Source: Deuterostichococcus epilithicus (lineage: Eukaryota > Chlorophyta > Trebouxiophyceae > Prasiolales > Stichococcaceae). Taken from it: a stretch of 64,000 nt of DNA. The stretch spans positions 1,302,001-1,366,000 of the forward strand of contig JAVTLE010000001.1 in assembly GCA_033439295.1 (NCBI GenBank). Direction: 5' to 3'. The position numbers and the translations under genes are program-made. The notes beneath the pieces were generated by a model. It was not told the DNA's origin. It made no database searches and saw only the letters and a list, made by a program, of their open reading frames with translations. Position 1 is the first letter of the stretch, and each line of letters begins with the position of its first letter. Positions 1-13,116 of this stretch are shown one piece after another.

Positions 1-3000
1 TCTTCATGTGCAGCTGCCTTGCCGACGCACAGCAAGCCACAGGAAGGCAGCCGCTGGAGCACCCCGGCATGAGGCAGCTACACGTGTCAGCTCTGTGGCG
101 ATATGGCCGCAGGCCAACGCCGAGCGAAACCCTAAACCGTAAACTCGCCTTGGAAGCCGTCGACGGAGCTGATCTCCATTCGCTCCAGCCGTGGCCGTGG
201 CCGCAGCTCTCGCAGCAGTGTCACCTGAGAACAAGTACGTGGCATGACGTTCCCAAATGATGCAGGATCTGCTTGCAACTGATGCCAAAACCCTGTTCGG
301 CATTGTGGCTCCTGTTGCACGACTGCGAGCAAGCGCCTGTGCTGCCAGAGCGGGGCAGCACGTCACCTGAGCATTGTAGGGCGTGATGATGCCGATGTCA
401 GCAGGGCTGACCCCGGCCTTCACCAGCGCCTCTGCATGTGCGATGACCGCCTGCATGCCAGCGCACACCGTGCATGACTCGCGGCGCCCCACAGCAAAAG
501 TCAGGCGAGCGAAGGCTGCACTGCTGCACCGACTGCTCCCGCGGCGAACCAGCAACCGCCTGCGACCAGCATGGACAGGGGCGGCCTCACCATGTGTGCC
601 ATGGCGCGACCAAGCAGCAGCATTCCCCATTCAACACACCTGGGCTTCGGCCGGGTTGCAGGTGCTGTCCCCGCCTTCCTCAGCCACCTCCTCCATGTCA
701 CACCCGGCCGTGTCCACCAGCAGCAGCACCGGCTGCTCGCCGTCCACCGACGCCTGCTCCACACAAACACGAGTACCCGTGACTGGCTGCAGCGCCAGAT
801 ATTCGAACAACGAGTGCTGTCGCTGGCGCTCGGACTGATGCTTGCACGCCACCGGCGCCTTGTCCACACTCCCAGGGCTCCTGCTGGCATTCGCCGCGGT
901 GCCCGGGTTGCTGCCTGGGCAGACAGCCGCGCCTGGCGCGCGCCCGCGCGTCGCAAAGCAGGCCCCTGAGGAAGCTGTCCCAACGCCCATGCTGCCCCAA
1001 GAGGCCCACATCTGACAACATCCGTGCACACAACTCGGCATGCCAATGGGAATCCGCAGCCCGNCCGATNTCCTTCATGGTATGGAGGGTGTGGTCCGCA
1101 ACGGAGGCGTGCGCCGCCAGGCGGCCGCCGTAAAACTCGTCTGAGGACCAGCGCATCACATCCTCGTGCATGCGGTACTGCACCGTCAGCATTGCGCTGG
1201 CGGCGCTGCCGTGCTGCCGCTGCAGCCGCTCGAACAGCGTGCTGGCCAGGCCCTGCAGGTCGACAACGACAATCTTCACAGGTGGATGACATTGCACAGG
1301 ATGTTTGGCCGCCGCGCCACGCAGAGAATGCATGGGCAAGCCTGTGTGTACTGGACGAAGCGACTGGTAAGCGGCAAGGCGATCCTGAGCTTCAGCAGCT
1401 TGCTGCGCTTGCTGAATCAGTTCCAGCAGAGCAGACAGCTGTGCAGCGAAGCATAGCAGTGGGCAGCTGGCGGGGCGGCCTCTGCCCTGCGAGCGGCCTC
1501 CTCCTGCTGAGGATGGTGGGCAGGTCGCTTTCAGCAGAAGTGACAGCCGCATAAGGAACGGCGAAAGTATGCAGCACGTGGACCATGCCTTGCGGGCAGC
1601 CTCCTCGCTGATGATGGTGGGTGGCAGCTGCAGGTGGTCGCCAGCCAGCACCCCGCGCGGCGCCCGCAGCAGCGCGCCCCATGTCGACACCTCCAGCGCC
1701 TGCACACACACATGAATCACTCAGTCTCCTCTGCATCCGTGTCTTAGTCTGGTCTCTGGGGCAAACGGTTGCGATCGTCCCTGTGCTGAACCTAGACGAA
1801 TTTCGTCCTGAGTCAGCTTGCGCATCGCCTATTGTCAATCGGGTTTAATTCTGTTTGCTGCTGCAACCGCCGTTCGACGTGCAGGGCAGGCTTGCCTGGG
1901 CGGCCTCGTCGATGTAGACGACGTCAAACATGCCGTTCTTGCCCTGCAGGTTGCGCCCCAGCACGCCCGTCAGCGTTGCGCACACCACCTGTGCCGCACG
2001 CAGGAGGGGACGGCGTACCGCCGTCGGCTGCAGCTCGAAGTTCACCAACATTGGTGCGCCGCATCCAGGACCCAGCTTTCACAGCTTCGGCTCGCTTGCT
2101 GATGCGATACCACGACGTTTGTTGCCTCAATTTCAGGGTAGCGCTGCGGGCAGCCGCACAGGCATCCATCTTAGAGGTGCATCTGTCGGACTCTGCCATG
2201 TCCGCACATGGCACAGGAAAGGGCGCTAGAAAATGGAATATCGCTGGCTGGAATGTCGGATTCGTGATGGTGCACGTAGCACCTGGGCGTCGCGGACGAC
2301 CTCGGTGACGGCGCGCTCCTGCCGCTTCCGCTCCTCCTTCTGCAGCTGCCGCAGCTCCGCCCGCAGGCTGCGCCGCTCCGAGTAGTCCTGCAGGGTAAGG
2401 ATTCTGGAATGAGGAAACTGCAAGGCGGCCTGTCATCTGCCTGATGCTTCGAGGCACCCTGCACATTCTAGGCTGGCGGTATTCCGCTGCTGCATCTCCT
2501 GCTAGCAGCCCAGTTGCCATGTCAGAAGGTCAAATGATGAGAGAAGTGGGCTATGCATCTCTCAGCAAAACCATGAGTGTTTCCCGCATTGGTGAAGGCA
2601 CCTTGTGCTTGTGGGCTGGCAATACAAGCAAGGACATGCAGGTCATGCGACCGAGCTTGGCAATCCTTACTGCACAAACCACATACGCCCCTCGGTGGCG
2701 ACGGCACCTGATCATGACATGTTACCAAGACTGACCTTGCGGCCCAGTTTGGCGATCTTGGTCGTGATGCCCTTGATCTCCTTGCGGCAGTCCTTGGCCA
2801 GGGAGCTGTTGTCCGATTTGAGCACCGCCGCCTCCAGGCTGCTGCCCAGCACCTGGGATCAGGGACCAGGATAAACCTCTAAGCGCATTGAGAAGCAAAC
2901 TGCCTGAAGCTATTCCAGCCACCACAGCACCACTGCCTCCAGACTGCTGCTGCGCACCTGTCGGTGACACCCCAGCCCTCTGAAACGACCTCCAGACACA

Positions 3001-6000
3001 GTGCAGCCTTTTTGAGGAACTGAGCAGGAATGTCAAACGTTTACATCCGACGCAAGGATACGGGCCTGCGGATACCTGCGATGCCACTCCAGGTGTCAGA
3101 TCTCTGCCCGGGTCGGCGGGAGACGGACCTCTGGCAGCAGGCGCGCAGGGTGGCCAACGCGCAGGACACGGGTCTTGGGCGCCTGCCGCACCAGCCGTTC
3201 CACCATGTTGTCGACCTGCGGGTTTGCAACGGTGTTCAATGCCACGGCAGGTGCGCCGGGCTTCCATTCGATAGAGATATAGCGACAGTCGTGCTGGTAG
3301 TGATAGTAAAACAAGGTAGTGATAGTGATAGTAAGACTGGCATGTCATGCCTCGGCGCCGACATGGACCCAGGGATGCGGTGCAGACATGTGCAGCACTC
3401 CGTGGTATCAGTGCGCATGCGACGCAAGCGGCGGCAGGGCTGCTGGACTACATCCGTGAACGTTACGATTCATTATGCGTTTGTTGTTCACGTGGTGCGC
3501 ACCGCGATGTTGGAGGCGGCGCAGGCCAGGACCCGGTTGCCGCGCTTGACCTCCTGCAGCACCGCCTCCACCACCGCTGTCGTCTTACCTGCAGTATGAC
3601 AGACAAAATTTGAGTGTCCCTGGAAGCGTCTGCCTCCCACCAGCCCCGCTGTCGTGCCTGCGGCGTAGCAGACAATGTCAAACATCGTCCCTTGAAGCGC
3701 CTGCGGGTCAGGTTTCAGTGGCTGGACGTCCGCCACCAAGCCACGAGACCTGCCGCAATCCACGGGCGTAAGCCTGAAGCACGCCTCAACGCGGTAGATG
3801 GTCGCGTCGTGTATCCGCCCGTGCCACACATGCACACGCGCCTGTGCCGGGTGGGCCATGAATGAGGGCGATGTCTTGGGCCGTGAGCGCCAGGCCGACC
3901 GCCGCCCGCTGACTGGCGTCCAGCCCTGTGCTTTATAAACGGTTCAGACTCGCTCAGCGGCCGACAGGACATGCAGCGAATGTTGGACCAGGCAGTTGCT
4001 GTTTCAGAAGGCAGGAGGTAGCAGACAGCAGAAGGCAGAGGACAGAAGCTAAATTAGACGGCAGCTGCGTGTGAAGGATATTGCGGATGCACGACACATG
4101 CGTTTCGGCGCAGGTGGAGGCACACCCGTGTTCAGGGGCTTCCACTCGACCGGCGACGTCTGGAAGCGCAGCGGCCGCCCGGAAAACAATGCCTCCACGA
4201 GGCGGGACCCGGGCGCGAGCTGCTGCTGCGCAGCGCCGTCCAGGGCTTGCAGCGTCGACTGCATCCGCTGGTATGTCACCTGCCGCAGGCAAGTCGCATG
4301 TTCGTACATCGGAAACACACATACAACAACATACATATCTGCGTCGGGAGGCACAGGAGGCGAAGAGGCACATTAGCTGCGGTGGAAATTCTGCAGCCAA
4401 ACACGCCTACATGCCAACCCGTGTTGGTGTACCAACCATGGCGCCAGCCGACGCTCTCAAGTCGGAAAATTCAGCTAGTGGAACATTGAGCTGGCACACA
4501 TATATCACTTGAATGTACATGTATATATATATATATACGTGTAGATATATGTACATTTCATGGTTTTCTTTTGTTCATCCACCTTGTTGGCCAGCTTCTC
4601 CAGCCGAAGCGGCTGCTCGAGGCCGTCGTCGGGCGCATCATCCACCGCGATGACTATCGACGTCTCGTGCAGGCGGTACACCACGCCGCTGGCGACCGCT
4701 GGGCCGCCGCTGTCGGCCCTGCTGGGCCGGATGTCCACGATGTCGTGCGGCGACAGGCGGTGCTGCGGCAGCGGCTGCGGCGCGGTGCCGGAGGCAGCGC
4801 CCTGTGCGGCGGCGCACGGTAGCAGTCCTCAGGCCAGTGATTATTTTAAATCAGAAGTCGTGCGGCGTTGGGCCGTGCCGCAGCACCAGATGCGCAGGCA
4901 CTTGGCAGCTCTTCTAAGTCAGCAGGAGTGCACGGACCCCAAGCATTCCTGCAGGAGGCAGCCTGCAAGCGTTGGACACTCACATGCTGGCGACCTTTAT
5001 CTGCCCGTGCAGGCAGGCAGGGAGGGGGGGAGTAATCTCCAACTTGTCAGTGCAAATAAGGTTGTGGGTCGATGCTGCCGCCACAACGGCTGTGTGCCTT
5101 TTCGTGGTTGCGACAGTGTTCGCTGCGCCCATCCCACCAAGCCTTTCGCCCCACCCTTGCTGATGAGCGTGAGCAGCGTGCGGCGCAGCGGCCCGCTGGC
5201 ATCGAGGCGGTGGGTCAGAGGAGGCCGTGACAGCTGAAACCCAAACCCTAAACCTTAACACTGCGCCGCAGCGGCAACCGCGCCCCACCTTGTTGCTGAC
5301 GAGCGTGAGCAGCGTGCGGCCCAGGAGCCCGCCGGCCGCCTCCACGCATCGCAGGTTCAGCAGCGCCTGCCCCCGCGCCTGCGCCGCCGCCGGCGACAGT
5401 TTGGCAATTGCGTCGCCCGCCTGCGCCACTTCCGCTGCATGCTCCAGCTCCAGCAGCGGCCCCGTGAGCCTCACGTAGTCGTCCAGCGACATCGTCTGCT
5501 TGTCTGCTGCCGACTTGTCTGCCTGTGTTGCAGAGACACATGCATGCCCTTGCATTCGACCGCTGCTGTTCTTGCATGGATGCATTCTGGGGCTGGATGT
5601 GGCCCCATGAACCTCAATTGCGGAGTCAGCCGAACCGTAATTATGGTCGAAGCTCTCTGCCAGCAGCCTCCAGGAAAGTTCAGATTGTAAGGGGAGTACT
5701 GCTTGACGCTAGGAGCAGCAGTGTCGACGGTCGATGGCGGGTCAAGCAAGGACAGCACCGCACCTTTGCCTCATTCGCAGGCAATTTGGACGAGGGCCGT
5801 CGTGAGCCGGCAAACGCTGCCGCTGCTTCTATGTTCAGGTGCTGCACTAGCGCCGCGCACAGCTCCTCGTCTGAAACCTCGCCCTTGCCGCTCTCTGGAC
5901 AGACCTGTGAGAAACTTGCAGCAGTGGATTCCACAAGCTGGCATTCAGTTGGACTGGAGTGGCAGCCGCCACATCGTGGCAGACTGACCATTCCGATCAG

Positions 6001-6245
6001 GCTGGTTTAGACGCAATACCGCCTCTCAAACGATTCCCAGCAGAGAAGCGCTGCAGCGATTGTGCTGCAATGGCCCACCCGTGTTGCCTCTACTGTAGCA
6101 TCGCCGAGGCGGATGTGGCGCTCGGCATCGTCGCCGCTGCTTTCATGCGGGATGCCGGCTTTCTCTGCCACCGAGTGCAGCACCGCCCGTTGCCGCGCGG
6201 TCAGCGTCGGCGGGAACTGCAGCTGCATGCTGATCTCTAGAAACT
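1..6245 (-). CDS. IGHMBP2/SMUBP-2-like superfamily 1 helicase with N-terminal R3H domain (3' end missing)
   Basis: UPF1-like SF1 RNA/DNA helicase, read on the minus strand through about 16 exons; the C-terminus lies beyond base 1. The first recognisable exon (about 6245-6079) encodes an R3H-like segment (FPPTLTARQRAVLHSVAEK then HESSG). Exons at 5904-5764, 5510-5289 and about 4815-4570 (LSPHDIVDIRPS, VVYRLHETSIVIAVDD) match the 1B/OB region. Helicase motifs follow: Walker A GPPGTG|KTT split between exons ending 3842 and starting 3588; YIDEAAQA (about 1880-2001); GDHLQLPPTI (about 1595-1705); VQYRMHEDVM (about 1078-1260); LLLVDTAGCDM (about 640-780); GIITPYNAQV (about 375-470); ISSVDGFQG ending at 149. 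Human IGHMBP2 carries R3H after the helicase, so the N-terminal position is unusual. The initiator Met is not fixed; upstream exons up to about 6580 are possible. Sure of family, not of every exon. Confidence 0.85.
127..138. repeat. telomere-like motif in helicase intron
   Basis: AAACCCTAAACC lies about ten bases inside the intron that follows the exon ending VDGFQG. It resembles one and a half CCCTAAA units. I see no flanking exon-edge copy here, unlike at other telomere-like sites in the window. Confidence 0.6.
143..149 (-). other. probable GC splice donor (AAG|GCGAGT)
   Basis: On the minus strand the helicase exon with motif V ISSVDGFQG ends ...TTCCAAG and is followed at once by GCGAGT, a near-perfect GC-type donor. 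The family expects Gly-Arg-Glu next, so the split Gly codon must be finished by the next exon, which is outside the window. No GT donor keeps the motif intact here. Confidence 0.55.
3296..3344. repeat. short GTGATAGTA-type microsatellite
   Basis: Imperfect repeats of GTAGTGATAGTA lie within a helicase intron. It is a simple low-copy tandem repeat with no coding role visible. Confidence 0.7.
3574..3705 (-). repeat. exon-edge duplication at the helicase P-loop exon
   Basis: Bases 3574-3632 span the true acceptor and first codons of the Walker A exon (KTTAVV). Bases 3646-3705, inside the upstream intron, are a diverged copy of the same acceptor-exon border. The copy reads GCCGCAG|GCACGACAGCGG on the minus strand. 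Splicing to it would give Gly-Thr-Thr and lose the Walker A lysine, so it is probably a non-functional relic. Confidence 0.7.
3589..3841 (-). other. GC-AG intron interrupting Walker A
   Basis: The upstream exon ends GGC ACA G at 3842 and the downstream exon begins GT AAG ACG at 3588, which exactly rebuilds Gly-Thr-Gly-Lys-Thr. The intron therefore starts GCGCGT and ends CTGCAG. No GT donor nearby gives the P-loop in frame. Confidence 0.7.
4515..4558. repeat. TA-rich microsatellite / imperfect palindrome
   Basis: A (TA)n tract flanked by GTACATGTATAT and ATATATGTACAT halves forms an AT-rich imperfect inverted repeat inside a helicase intron. It stands out in an otherwise GC-rich window. Confidence 0.75.
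5152..5352 (-). repeat. exon-end duplication flanking a telomere-like motif (helicase)
   Basis: The true exon end RTLLTLVSNK with its GTGGGG donor lies at 5283-5352. A diverged copy (GATGAGCGTGAGCAGCGTGCGG on the plus strand, read 5152-5222) sits in the following intron. Between them, at 5237-5254, is AAACCCAAACCCTAAACC. Confidence 0.75.
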
Positions 6246-6778
6246 GCTGTGTAGTCATAAACACCATTCGCTGTGCTCCTGCCGAACGTTTTTCATGCAG
6301 TCCCGCAGCGCCGCCGTGCCGCAACCCATGCTGGGTTGACGTGCTGAGCTGTGCGCATTGAATGGGCTCGCTGCTGATCGCTAGGAGAATCGTATAAGAT
6401 GAAAGATTGCCATTGCAGGCAATCAGCCGCAGCACGTGGTTGCTGTGCGAGGTGTTAAGACTGCCCAGGTAGGATTGCACACCGTCAGTAGGTGGCCTCT
6501 GAACTGCCACGACACTGCTTTGGACAGATGGTTCCGAAGCGCGTTTGCAAAGCGAGACAATAAGTTTGCAATGCAACATGCTGAAGATGCGATCGGCAAT
6601 TCACGTCTCACTCGAAAGGGCACTCAGCTCTTTCGGACGGACCGATAAATTTCCCAATCACCAGGCCTGAAGAAGGACTTCTGATTGTCCTAAGCACATG
6701 ATGCGGCACCATGTGCGTCAGCACCACGGTTCCATTCAGCGTGATATGTCTGACCCTTAATGAATCGGAACCAGACTC

Positions 6779-8362
6779 TCAAAACTGATCTGGGAAGCGC
6801 TGCGCCAGGCCGTGCAGAGCCAGGCCGCCGCCCGCATGCAGCATTGCAACGCCGCCGTTGCCAGTTGCCTCACTCCTAGCCATCTTTTCCGCGACCTCCC
6901 AGGCCGCGAGCGAGTAGATCGGATCCAGCAGGATTCCGTGCGTCCGAGAGAGGTCCTGGCACGTGGCAATCTCGCCCGGCAAGACGTTGCCAAAGCGTCT
7001 AGCCTCCAGCCGCTCGACCCAGTCCAGCGGAAGGGCGGCAGGAGCTGCCCCGGCGCTCGCACGCGGCACAAGGCCGGACTGCTGCTCAAAACCAGCCGTC
7101 AGTGCGGCGGCCTGCCCCTCGTAGTAGTCTCGGCTGCCCGCGAGCATGACGCCGGTGATGCGCCATGGGAGCTGCATCAGGGCCACCCCGAGCGCCAGAC
7201 CTGAATATTGATGCAAGATCGTTACTGTCAGCACGCTCAAACAACCAAGAGTCACTCCAAACAGGCGCAGACTGCGGCAGGCAGAATGCAGGTACGTTGC
7301 CTCTCACAAAGATGCGTCCCCCGCACCTATGGCAGTGGTGCCTGTGCCGCTGTCTATGACGACATTGCATCTCCGTCTGCCCAGCACGGCGTCCGAGCTG
7401 AGGTACTGCACCAGACGGATGAGACCCGGCAGCGCAGCAGCCTCTGAGGCTCCCTCTGGAATCGCCTCCACCTGCACAAGACAGCCGACATTGCTGCACA
7501 GCAAGCGTGCGTCACATTCTGGACCGTGCACCGTCAAACGACGCACCACAGATGACTGACAGACCTTTTTTGTGGCCAAACAGGTGCTGAGAATGCAGCC
7601 ATGTTCTGGCCACGATGCAGCCAGGTTTAAGAGAAAAACAATGCACAACGAACCTTGGCGCTGGACGGGAGGCTCTCCTGGATGCGGGCTGCATGCGCAG
7701 TGAACATTGCGTCGCGGTCTGCATAATCCTTGCGCGTGACATAGGTGACACTGCCCATCATCCGTGCTATGAGATGAAAACCTGTAGGCACATTTGGTCG
7801 CTCCCCGCGCACCTGAAGGCAGGCAATTCTTAGGCTTGTCGTTTTTTGGTCGGTGGCAATGGTGAACAAGCCGAACGAGACAGACATATCGAATGCTGCT
7901 GGGTTCTGCAGGCTCTCGAACGTGGTTCGTCGTTGCAGGAGGCGATCACCAGCAGGTGCGCTCGCATCCCATGCTCGGCGGCCAGCGCCGCCACGGCGGC
8001 GGTGTGGGCGCTTTGCAGCCCCCCGCATGTCACCTGCACAGCCACCAAGGCGGCGCAATCGTACCTCACCGTTTTCGAGAGGCAAGCTCATGTTTTCGAG
8101 CCATTCATCTTGTCGACGATGTAGCCCAGTGAGCACATGACATGCATGCCGGAGTAATTTTCTGTGCAGTGCCCCTGCATAGAGCTGAAAAGGCACGCAC
8201 GATGTCCGTGACGCCTCCCGCCAGCAGCTGCGGGAACCGGGCGTCGAATTTGCGCAGCTTGCTGCCCGCGATCGGGTGCAGCAGATCGTCCCTGATGACC
8301 GAGAAGCCTTGCCGCGCTGCGCCGTCACTCGACGGCAGCTCCACCGAAGTCAACTGTGCCAT
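6779..8362 (-). CDS. D-cysteine desulfhydrase / ACC deaminase-family PLP enzyme
   Basis: Fold-type II PLP enzyme of the tryptophan-synthase-beta superfamily. Members deaminate D-cysteine (to pyruvate, H2S and ammonia) or 1-aminocyclopropane-1-carboxylate. Five exons keep phase: 8362-8201, 8033-7950, 7812-7654, 7471-7327 and 7200-6779, giving 323 residues, a normal family length. Family motifs in order: FSVIRDDLLHP, GSKLRKFD (the PLP lysine lies in GSK), VTCGGLQSAH, TGFHLIARMMGSVTYV, DSGTGTTAIG, LDPIYSLAAW and a C-terminal HAGGGLALHGLAQRF. Known members usually have GGNK and QSNH where this reads GSK and QSAH, so the substrate is uncertain. Start Met at 8362 is the first in frame. The gene lies head to tail with the helicase and diverges from kdsA. 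Confidence 0.85.
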
Positions 8363-9053
8363 GCATGCCGAATACCAAGCATCGCTGCTGCAGTATAGGG
8401 GTTACCAGCAAGATAAACCTGAATTGCATGCCATATGCTCAGCATGTATACTATGCGGCGCTGCCAAAGCATCACGCCGCACTTTGGTGTCTGGTCTGCG
8501 CAGCAGCCAAGGCCGGTCCAGAAAGGCTGACAGCTGATCTATGCCAGAAAAGGACGCGCTGATGGACCGGCAGCCGGCCTGCGACAGCGATGCACAGCGT
8601 GAGAGGGACCTGGCAAACTGGCGCGGCAGCGCATTCATCGCCCGGCGGCCATCTAGCAAGATGTGCATTCGCACGCAGAAGCACGCACTGTTGCTCAAGT
8701 CTATGCGAAAGCGGGATGTGCAGATGCATGATTGGCCAGCGCCTGCTTCTCATGGCATTTCACATGCCGGTGTGCGAGTCCCAAAATGCACATGAGCCAT
8801 GATCAGCAACAGAACGGGAAGCCACGTTTATGTTGCATCGCATGCCTGTTGCTCTGTAATGCCATTGGAACTCCCAGCGCATTGCGTCGCCACGAGGATA
8901 GTTTGCACTGCGGCTGCCTGTGGCAGATCGAAAGCGATCTAGCTCATCGACGCGGATCTATTGTGATGGTGATCAGCTGAAGAGCTTTCCTGCACGTTGA
9001 CTCGATCTGCATTATGCTTGCCGTGCATGTGATCAGGACGCAGCAGCGCTGCG
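8363..9053. promoter_or_regulatory. divergent intergenic spacer
   Basis: About 690 bases separate two divergent starts (PLP enzyme, minus; kdsA, plus). It should hold both promoters and 5' UTRs. I see no convincing TATA box, no conserved ORF and no RNA gene. Confidence 0.4.
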
Positions 9054-11842
<2,789 letters not shown>

Positions 11843-13116
11843 GCCCTTCAGCGTGCGAGCTGAAGGTGCCCGGGAGAAGGGAGTGCACAGACGCCATGAA
11901 ACACAGTTTTGATCAGCGATGGCAGCCATGGCACCGGCGACGCATGGTCGACTTGCGTGACAGCACATTATCGGAAGCAGCTGTTGCCTGTCTCACTCAT
12001 GCCGCATAGAAGACTGCTCATCAGCAGAGGTCAGAGCTGGGTTGCACAACAACTCAGATAGTGCGGGAGATTGAGTAGGCATTGAAATAAACATCTGACG
12101 GCATCACTGCAGGACTCCATGCAAGTGCTGCAGCAAGGACTGCCTGTGGAGCATTGATTAAATTTCGGCCAAGTCCGTGTTAAGGACCGGAGGCATTATT
12201 ACAAGACACTTCTGGCATTTGTGTGCAAAAGCGCTGCAACACCTACTGGCATATTATGCATGGGCGCCGACAGCTGACTGCGGTACCCGGCAGCTGCATC
12301 GAGATGGCAAGGTCGTAGAGGAGGTCCAGCAATGGTGTCAAAAACAAGAAAGCATTGCAACGTAGGTTTTCATGGACTTCAATGCTGCGCACTCCCAGAA
12401 CGGATAGGGACGCCGATGTATGCGCCAGCAGCGCTTGTTCTCAGTGCAAGTGAGCAACTCGATGCGTAAATCGCGAGCTTCTTCAAATCGACATTCTTCG
12501 ACAAAAGTGCAAGGTTAGTGCATGTCGTTGGCGGCAGCGCACGGGAGCCTGCGGCTGCCTCAGCGCCCCGGCGGCGGGGACGCTGTGGCGCTGCGCCGCG
12601 GGCTGGACATGAGCCAGGCGAGCGCCGCTGGCGCGCCGCTGCTGGCGCGCTGGCTGTCAGCGGACGACGACGACGAGTCGCGCCGCTCCAGCAGCCGCGG
12701 CGGCGGCTGCGACGCTGGCAGCAATGCGCGGCCGCCATCCACCGGCGCACCGGCGCGGGGGCTGCCGGCTGCGGCGGCGGCGGCGGCGGATGCGTGGCCG
12801 TTCTGCAGCTTCGTGGGTGAGCCGCCGGCTGCGGCGGAGAGCAACAATGGTTGAATGATGCGCGGTGCAATGGGAAGGAGCCAAACCACAATGGGCCATC
12901 AATCGACCCTCAAAAGATGACCAGGTGCCGGCACAGACGTAGCGCCTCACATTTCGCACGACCGCTAAGGAGGGCGACATGTCGTGCGATGTGAGGGTAA
13001 TATCCTATTCTAGCTATCACATTTACTTTGACATTGTTTTCTATAGCTGGGATACCCCCATTGGCAGGCCAAACGTACAGACGTACAGGCATACAGACAT
13101 ACAGACGTAACAGCTG
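11843..13116. other. convergent intergenic region with a weak ORF
   Basis: About 1.27 kb lies between the kdsA stop and the kinesin stop. A plus-strand ORF at 12522-12854 (110 codons, Ala/Ser/Arg-rich, DDDDESRRSSS) has no family I recognise and is probably a chance ORF in GC-rich DNA, though a small gene cannot be excluded. A tandem ACATACAG/ACGTACAG microsatellite lies at 13072-13111. Confidence 0.3.

Noticed and set aside
501-1292. Long minus-strand ORF of 263 codons
   Set aside because: It is a GC-rich shadow frame crossing helicase exons and introns; its sequence lacks helicase motifs, which are in another frame.
12379-12891. Minus-strand 170-codon ORF in the kdsA-kinesin spacer
   Set aside because: Pro/Ala/Arg-rich composition typical of antisense GC-rich DNA; no family and no splice support.
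13072-13111. ACATACAGACGTACAG array as a CRISPR-like or regulatory repeat
   Set aside because: Short eight-base microsatellite without spacers in a eukaryotic genome.
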